Assembly (NCBI GenBank): GCA_020310875.1
Contig: CM035407.1
Coordinates: forward strand, 71,530,540 to 71,594,539
DNA: 64,000 nucleotides
Source of the DNA: Ceratopteris richardii
Taxonomy: Eukaryota; Streptophyta; Polypodiopsida; Polypodiales; Pteridaceae
Direction of reading: 5' to 3'
Shown: piece after piece, positions 60,901 through 64,000 of the stretch
How positions within the stretch are numbered: position 1 is the first letter of the stretch
How the letters are laid out: each line of letters opens with the position of its first letter
Notes under the pieces: generated by a model
What the model was told of the DNA's origin: nothing
Databases searched by the model: none
The model's input: only the letters and a program-made list of their open reading frames with translations
Translations under genes and position numbers: made by a program

Positions 60901-61434
60901 AGGAAACAACACGGAAAGCAGTTTAGGCCACCGAAAGGAAGCGGCACCAAACAAATATGGGTGCCAAAAGGACAAAAAGCACCGAAGAACTCCAACCAGG
61001 CAGAGATCGACAAGAAAAAGGCAAGGCAGAAACAGAATCAGTATCCACCATCCCCTCGACAGTCTCCTACAGGTCCGAGCATTCGACAAATTTGGATCGC
61101 CAAGAAGTATCTTATCAATCGACCCACACCCACGCAGATTTGGGTACCCAAACCATGTATCGTAGCTCAACCCATAAGCCATGTAATATATAACCCCCAT
61201 AACTCATTTCATCCCTCGATACTACCACACCCGACACCACCCTTTGCCCCTCAGCAGAAACCCTCCACCCACTCCAAGATCCTTAGGAAATGGATACCGA
61301 AACGTGTCCAACCGTCTCCCCCTAACCCCATGTCTGATAAAACTACCCCCCCGACTAACATACAACCTTGTACTAAACCACTAACCTTTAAACCTTGTAT
61401 AAATTCACCCACCATCGTCACACACCACTCGTAA
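51952..61434 (+). CDS. Element D gag-pol polyprotein, uninterrupted
   Basis: About 3,160 residues in one frame. Start chosen at 51952 (MNLRSGKHIG), conserved in all copies. Domains by rough residue: gag core 336-455; compact knuckles CYTCGGNHLANVC (557), CFRCQGDHFIKDC (754) and CADCGKEHIIKDC (784), plus a degenerate CX8HX4C at 584; retropepsin 1 (Asp 1221); RT about 1640-1870 with YVDD 1793-1796; RNase H about 1930-2060; two H2C2 modules (2144-2186 and 2270-2312); integrase core with D2341, D2403, E2439 (D-x35-E); a GPY-like motif about 2580; retropepsin-like domain 2 (Asp 2717, LILGQDWL about 2786); a short GQM repeat near 2895; and W-V-P-K-type repeats 3000-3115. No frameshift or stop separates gag from pol. 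The product would be cleaved into particle proteins and enzymes. Confidence 0.93.
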   Translation: MNLRSGKHIGKSDRRSLRSSEASIRTTARSWAQQLNSSYPYELSSESGESEMAFSTDRPEGGSNVAYLEKPEGPYRTQLEFLRTNRLGARIYEDGLQRQVVQLHNPDQPIGLERPVVKFERDAYIDKEGTMYVLSTQPNDTNEFGTIQLETETKFQGKEPLEEPRTPRGKSVLTRVLIPEWIPQDNRSTELFVNKETDEAFWRYRKEHPSEIGIITIYEFKDPDTPGKVVYLDENSERVFVVPERAKNTYTWRGELIFPPSRTNMNTIQQGAGTSSAHGNQREGTKERPEASFNHPIGRDGTTTNTNRAERQRDHGIPGGRDDFPLPRPHEHARVLRPTQLVKSMKNYFDGTGDPYDHVAEFKQVLRAEQVEDMFTQYNAFGLTLKNTALTWFQPLQQRQFRDIHHFLESFITEFSKSGIRHDTSSLIHSFKQTPQETVRLAGRRFRQYVERCPMQELPSQAKQVSLFLDGLLSAKLRSYVYLKEPRTLEECVRICIDIEDNLGEELELSKVYKDSDCSSLASTKLSNSIEDLAEKVAQKLGVSSKQVPKLPTNVRCYTCGGNHLANVCPNAPQPHVNPSGQYCTIERRYTNHTAQDCPYNKQTVRQNYPQTYQQQGRYQGQYNAQPYHYRPPQNYPYQAQQRPQPVLAQQPSPPANVISVKYAAAEENLSRALVPSSPLITESDPNSNSFDSTHVTSPPAYYTESPEHVETYHYDSPPMEPSWEPDYANVMYANPNPRPQLRQLRPQGPRGPCFRCQGDHFIKDCPHPPIARQSQYYSIQGFCADCGKEHIIKDCPKNPVNASNVTPINVIGIVNNADGSNPTYVPIQAITRAQALLQNQQLNQEKVAGTSEVAESSSKKTKSWKDSRERIKRKWSKKISELEGSLRESRAKIQELTSQELNQENPAQESGSVLAEPIPEDLDMMFRAYQARIKEGPQVTEMSKNYPRADLEIERTKLCMKMVELAQALFEASRYLNWNNMAKPELHFQGLMERLEHLIENKEKKDQHKNPIVPETQEGNAPSLSQVPNTESQDDLSSIHRYSHEFLREIQEEKWRKEQGTHPPIQEIDDLQEQFPQDIPSIYDDVEVERLSEPTGFESNSLQELPQFTGPWEAKSISMRAPTIIVRNEESVIPRNTEVIKNTKVQCNLTLEELLKVKPELWKHVANQFPELATTPSQIGSHKKVPEIPVEKIGDVSEGEEGNTYLPITHQGYTTKAILDSGAGVAIATSALWKRWGKPALRPTRMKLQMADGHIEKPLGLLEGISLTTCGVEFEHTFAICDFAKNHAYEMILGRPFMRQLQIVQDWGTNSLYLQHLGVTTKVNLKDYSHRDVPPIQWNTIHKTPVETESVHSLESDPSWLHEDTHLWMCKVAKQEEERLEARTLGAEQHPRTLQDPAYAPVVFPDEEFEPHGWAEILATMDVAINEEQWTPHCDEDGYDISVFTIEPIMGDAILEECEPDTDAFEDASDFDLESIIMDPPFASEEEYFYEVETHTQRHEEITNEVRLATEVTTKSEGKKRKKKETMSKKEESLFEVPENFKKYEIEDRRIMVRMPNRKANDGQVYDNREKTKKIIVAIEGEEEKCTYIGHDLTTEEEEELVALLREYRDVFAWSYKDLKGVDPDICSHRIPMTPDAKPTKQKPYTYNDNYAAKIKEEIDRLIEAGFIYEIEHTEWVSPIVVVPKKNGKLRVCINLKKVNAATIRDSYPLPITEHLLERVAGKEVYSFLDGFSGYNQVAIAPEDQHKTAFATEWGIFAFRVMPFGLTNAPATFQRLMCHVFKEFLRKSLEVYVDDLCAHSNVRQTHIPELRQIFDKCREYQVCLNPEKCVFMVRQGKILGHIVSKNGISTDEEKVKVIADLPRPTNMKEVQAFMGHCGYYRRFIHMYAIIAKPLYSLLTNFEWTTECENSFNELKRRLCSAPILTTPDWSKPFHVHVDASNYAIGCVLAQPTNEGNIDLPIAYASRQLNAAERNYTTTEREGLGMIYAVKKFRHYLLANKFKFFTDHQALLYLVNKPCNTGRLIRWFLLLMEYDFEVVVRKGKTHLRADHLSRLTSGEAPQGVADELPDAYLFNLEIAPEWAKPIVPILTFGPKNPRIKIKEGEITKSQRYQILAGSIYKQGNQKILACCVDESEHANWLQLAHIGALKQHHSKHRTLQTLQRLGVYWPMMEADVYKLCKECHVCCERPPVEHATLYHMSLTPEWSEPLVTYLRTNTFPQGMTLARQRSLEQEAQDYSLIGDNLYKRGRDGYLRQCVHESEYLSILETAHQGVAGGHFGPDRIVKAILFAGLWWPTLHMDAHTYVKRCDVCQRTQFPTRRDEMPLKPMMGGRAFSKWGIDFVGPINPPAKGTHAEYIIVTTDYLTKWVEAKATKKNDAHTTAKFLFENVFTRYGLPIELVSDRGTHFLNQVIEHLLQDFMVIHKKSAPYHPQANGQAESTNKILCTVLTKLVNNKRSDWDKQLHHAVWAYRVAYKTVLNATPFQMVFGQNAVLPLDFLIPTLKVAQEHQWTGHELSARIMDLERLGETRLKAAAGIYAAKKRQKAYFDAHVKDKGLKEGDLVLVYTLKQHARKLEKRGYGPMIINRLSTSGAVQLATLEGDIMPNYISGCRVKLYQEPLTEDMLRRLTLAKKRKEEENRIRAEAQAEAIERIKRMKLRRQGLGREHYNHLETSPRYPMAMCQVKSTTHPSIVDRRPFVTVRLEHGNHCQELRALIDSGAATSAIRWSHYKDSGIEMRPIEAYLIGLGGMETPCMGEVDLPILIKDVTMTAKLLVCHDDDLIEPLILGQDWLYDHSVDLNLRQGSLQIGTLEQKRVIPLDFPNGIPLDGCDPRPYETHATEDRKISDQLNHATSTSTHSGLTTDSCQSEGRQEIFPGTSCKLEETVTHPQGQMDTISGQMGTICGQVGCISGQMSTTPCGAHPSKLVADWPRLKLKNESLPNGQVTQVLDLPSFPKQSVHPTSQPQQQQSQPRQRNPDRPQYRRKQHGKQFRPPKGSGTKQIWVPKGQKAPKNSNQAEIDKKKARQKQNQYPPSPRQSPTGPSIRQIWIAKKYLINRPTPTQIWVPKPCIVAQPISHVIYNPHNSFHPSILPHPTPPFAPQQKPSTHSKILRKWIPKRVQPSPPNPMSDKTTPPTNIQPCTKPLTFKPCINSPTIVTHHS

Positions 61435-61664
61435 TCTCATCTCATCAAGAAATGTATGCATGATCTGAAACATGTAGGTGTCTAGAGACCTGCACTAGTG
61501 CTGCAAGAAACATTGCATCCATCACATCACAGCACTTGGCTACACGGGTTATGCATCAGTTATGGAAAGGGATTGCGGTCTCACTTTAATGGGATCATAA
61601 TTAATTTCCATGCTAATGTGTTAATCTTTTGTAGCAGATCTTTCTCACTAGCGCACCAATCACC
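61435..61664 (+). other. Spacer with candidate splice acceptor (D)
   Basis: Non-coding spacer between gag-pol and the downstream ORF. A T-rich stretch ends in TTTTGTAGCAG at 61637, 27 nt before the ATG at 61665. This matches the acceptor position in B and C, although the stem-loop seen there is not evident. Confidence 0.45.
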
Positions 61665-64000
61665 ATGCAAACCGACGAAGGAACATCTGGAGCAGGCCCC
61701 AGTGTAGCGGCAGTACCACTCAACGTGCTACGAGCAGAAGCCCACCCGACTGCTCCACCGCCGGAATTCCAAGGGTTTCCAGGGCCCATGCCTATCGATA
61801 ACCCTCCTATGGGCTACACCGAAAAGATACACCGGAACTCTCATTGGTTTCAGGGACTTGCAGGACCCCTTGCGGACGCGGACTTTATATTTGAATCCTC
61901 TTTGACATTTGATGACCGCACATGGGGAAAATACCAGTTTTTCTCCAGAGAGTTCGAAGCCCTACAGAGCACCCAAGATTTAACTCATGTTTGGGCCAGA
62001 GCAGGCTTCACAGAATACTTCAGTGATCCTCTGCCCAAACCGGATTTTTACAGATGCTATTACTTAATCACTACCTTGCTGGCATCAGAGAATAAGGACA
62101 TCCCAGGAACCTTCATATTGCCTACTCTAGTGGATGATCCACCTTACAAGAGATTTTATCTCTCTAAGGACTTAATCAGAGCAGCCATCAAAATTCATGG
62201 CACCCACACACCCACAGATCGAGAGAGACTAATTCCAGAACCGATGAAACGTGGGGACGTCACGAAGTGGGAGGAAATTTCGGCCATTACACCTGAGCTG
62301 TCCAAACCACTAAGGATATGCATGCAACATTTCGCATTCCCAGCTCAGGACAGATTTACCATGCCCCATAAACGAATCTGGTTCGGATTGTATTTGGCAT
62401 GCACGGGACCTCAAACTGTTGATCTGGCAAGCTGGATCATAGATCAAATGTATTTGGCACAGCACAGATGGGAACGCAAAAAAGTGCTTAACGGATGTTG
62501 TGCACTCACTAGAATTGTGTATATGTGCTTAGCTTATGACTTGCCCATCGAGCGTGCATTAACAGGAGAAGAGTTGAAGGCATTCAAAGGAACGACGAAG
62601 AAAGCCAGGAAGCCCAGTAGAACACGGGCAGGCAAGCGCATGCGAGGCACCATTCCCTGCCTTCAAGTGCCAGAGTCGCCATCACCACAACCCTCTCCAG
62701 AGCGACCACAGACAGAAGCTGCTCCCACTGTACAACCTATTCGCATAAGGTTGTCCAGACCAGTGGTTACGGAGGCCACCACTAGTACCGCTGCACCTCA
62801 GGCAGCTGCCACCACAGAACCCACCACCACAACAGCAGAAGCTCCCACAACTATTGGTGCGGAGGCTTTTTCTTTCCCAATACCACATATGGAGGTAGAC
62901 CCTATAAATACAACATTTGATTTTGAGATGCCTGATGCATTCTCAAACGAATTCTAGTATTCAGAAGCACAACTGTTCTCCCAGGAATATGAACGCCCCA
63001 GCTACCCTACCACACCACGAGATCTGCCACAGGGACAAACTGTGTCGAGCTCTGAAGAAGAAAGAATCGAAACTGACGACGATGAAGCCAGTCAGGGCTC
63101 ACATGACGGACAGACAGATGGCCAAGGCCAACAGACTGACGCACACGGCGACACCAGCACATACGAAGATGAGACTTTCAAAGCCGCAGCGTACACGCTG
63201 GCCATAAAGAAATTATATCGTACAATGGAAAAAGTCTGGGCACAGAAAAAGTTAACTGAAGAGGAGAGCCAGGCATTAATTGAACAGGAACTCATCTCCG
63301 GAGGATTCGAAGACGCATACATCAGAGGGTTCAGAGAGTTAGTCAAATCCGTAGGCTCCCATGAAGCACTCAGGTATATACAAAGAAAGCAACTACCACA
63401 GTTCGACCCCCGCCGAGTGCGACTACTTTCAAAACCCGGAGAGTATATTCGCGTACCAACAAGAGCTCAGTCTTCAGCACAAGTCAGGGAAGCACGCCTC
63501 GCCCCCGAACGTTCATTGACCGCCGAACCCATCCTTGTAGATTCTCCACCACGTACCACTGTTGTACATACCACTACTATCTTCGAAATAACATCCACCC
63601 CTTCTACTCCTCTCTCACCTCATCTTTCACCAACCCATCCTGTATCCCCCGCACACCCACCTGCTCCCCCCACATCCACACTAGTCCAAGGCAGCATTGC
63701 CACACCCTTCGCCTTACCCATTCATACCACCATGCCCACACCCAACCCTCCGCATCTATATGTTAACCCCTTCACCCCTTCATCCTTCCCAACGTTTCCC
63801 CCACCTCTAAGAACCCCATTCCCCTTTCTAACCCCACTAACCTTCTCACCAGTCTCACCTCCCCAACCTACCATAACCCCTATTTCCCCGTTTCACCAAG
63901 CTGCTCCAACCATTCCCCCTATAAACTACTCTACATTTGTAAATCCCGTATTCACACCAACACAACCACCCACAATCACACCACTTTTCACAGTCACAAC
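61665..64000 (+). pseudogene. Element D downstream ORF (continues past window)
   Basis: Starts at ATG 61665 (MQTDEGTSGAG). The N-terminal domain matches the B and C ORFs: HWFQGLAGPLADADFIFE, PKPDFYRCYYLITTL, FPAQDRFTMPHKRIWFGLYL and CCALTRIVYMCLAYDLPIE. Then come basic and Ala/Thr/Pro-rich stretches, an acidic region, and a long Pro/Thr/Ser-rich region (about 63540-64000) corresponding to that before the coiled coil in C. About one break is seen in the visible part. No signal peptide or membrane segment is visible. Function unknown; conserved across diverged subfamilies, so likely important to the element. Confidence 0.75.

Larger units (their letters stand above)
49328..64000 (+). mobile_element. 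Giant Ty3/gypsy element D (continues past window)
   Basis: A diverged member of the same lineage inserted in B's downstream ORF. Seen: 5' LTR, 22-nt tRNA-Asp primer site, leader with palindromic array, a single uninterrupted gag-pol frame and the start of the downstream ORF, still running at the window end. The five bases before it (AATAA) should recur after its 3' LTR. LTR and leader sequence differ strongly from A-C, while gag-pol aligns throughout. This is the best preserved copy: gag-pol looks whole, and the visible downstream ORF has about one break. Age cannot be set without the 3' LTR. Confidence 0.9.

Overview
The window is repeat-dense land-plant DNA. Ty1/copia and Ty3/gypsy LTR elements, a plant L1-type LINE and a primer site matching plant tRNA-Asp support this. 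I found no host protein gene, rRNA or tRNA gene. The species cannot be named; the nested giant elements suggest a large, retroelement-rich genome (fern, lycophyte or gymnosperm-like is a guess). Every recognisable element lies on the + strand.

Layout. 1-3427 is the rear of a decayed copia element. Its 3' LTR is split by a probable solo LTR (3428-4289). 4290-6785 is AT-rich non-coding DNA with simple repeats, including a self-complementary compound microsatellite. 6786-10197 is a 5'-truncated, frameshifted L1-like LINE. 10362-10562 holds a scrap of old gypsy RNase H. About 10630-12255 is the front half of a second copia element, and 12256-12738 is unassigned.

From 12739 to the end everything belongs to one lineage of giant Ty3/gypsy elements, in a nest. 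Element A (12739-19738, front part) is interrupted by element B (19739-49327). B is interrupted twice: by element C (24116-40905, complete, 16.8 kb, perfect 5-bp target duplication CGTAC) and by element D (49328 to beyond the window end). A, B and C are close relatives. D is a diverged subfamily with an uninterrupted gag-pol frame of about 3,160 codons. C is the only element with both LTRs visible; they differ at about 8 of 644 positions.

The lineage has an unusual design, conserved across copies: (1) a leader with a predicted two-intron structure, a 37-nt microexon of exactly equal length in all four copies, and a first exon ending in ATG; (2) inside the second predicted intron, a CpG-rich array of palindromic units centred on TCGCGA; (3) Gag with compact zinc knuckles; (4) a retropepsin before RT and a second retropepsin-like domain after integrase; (5) a tandemly duplicated integrase zinc-binding module; (6) a C-terminal tail of W-V-P-K repeats; (7) a further long ORF in the env position, without membrane segments, preceded by a candidate splice acceptor. 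There is no chromodomain. By domain order it is a non-chromovirus gypsy of the Tat/Athila-like branch, but its exact lineage is unresolved. This architecture is the best candidate for something undescribed.
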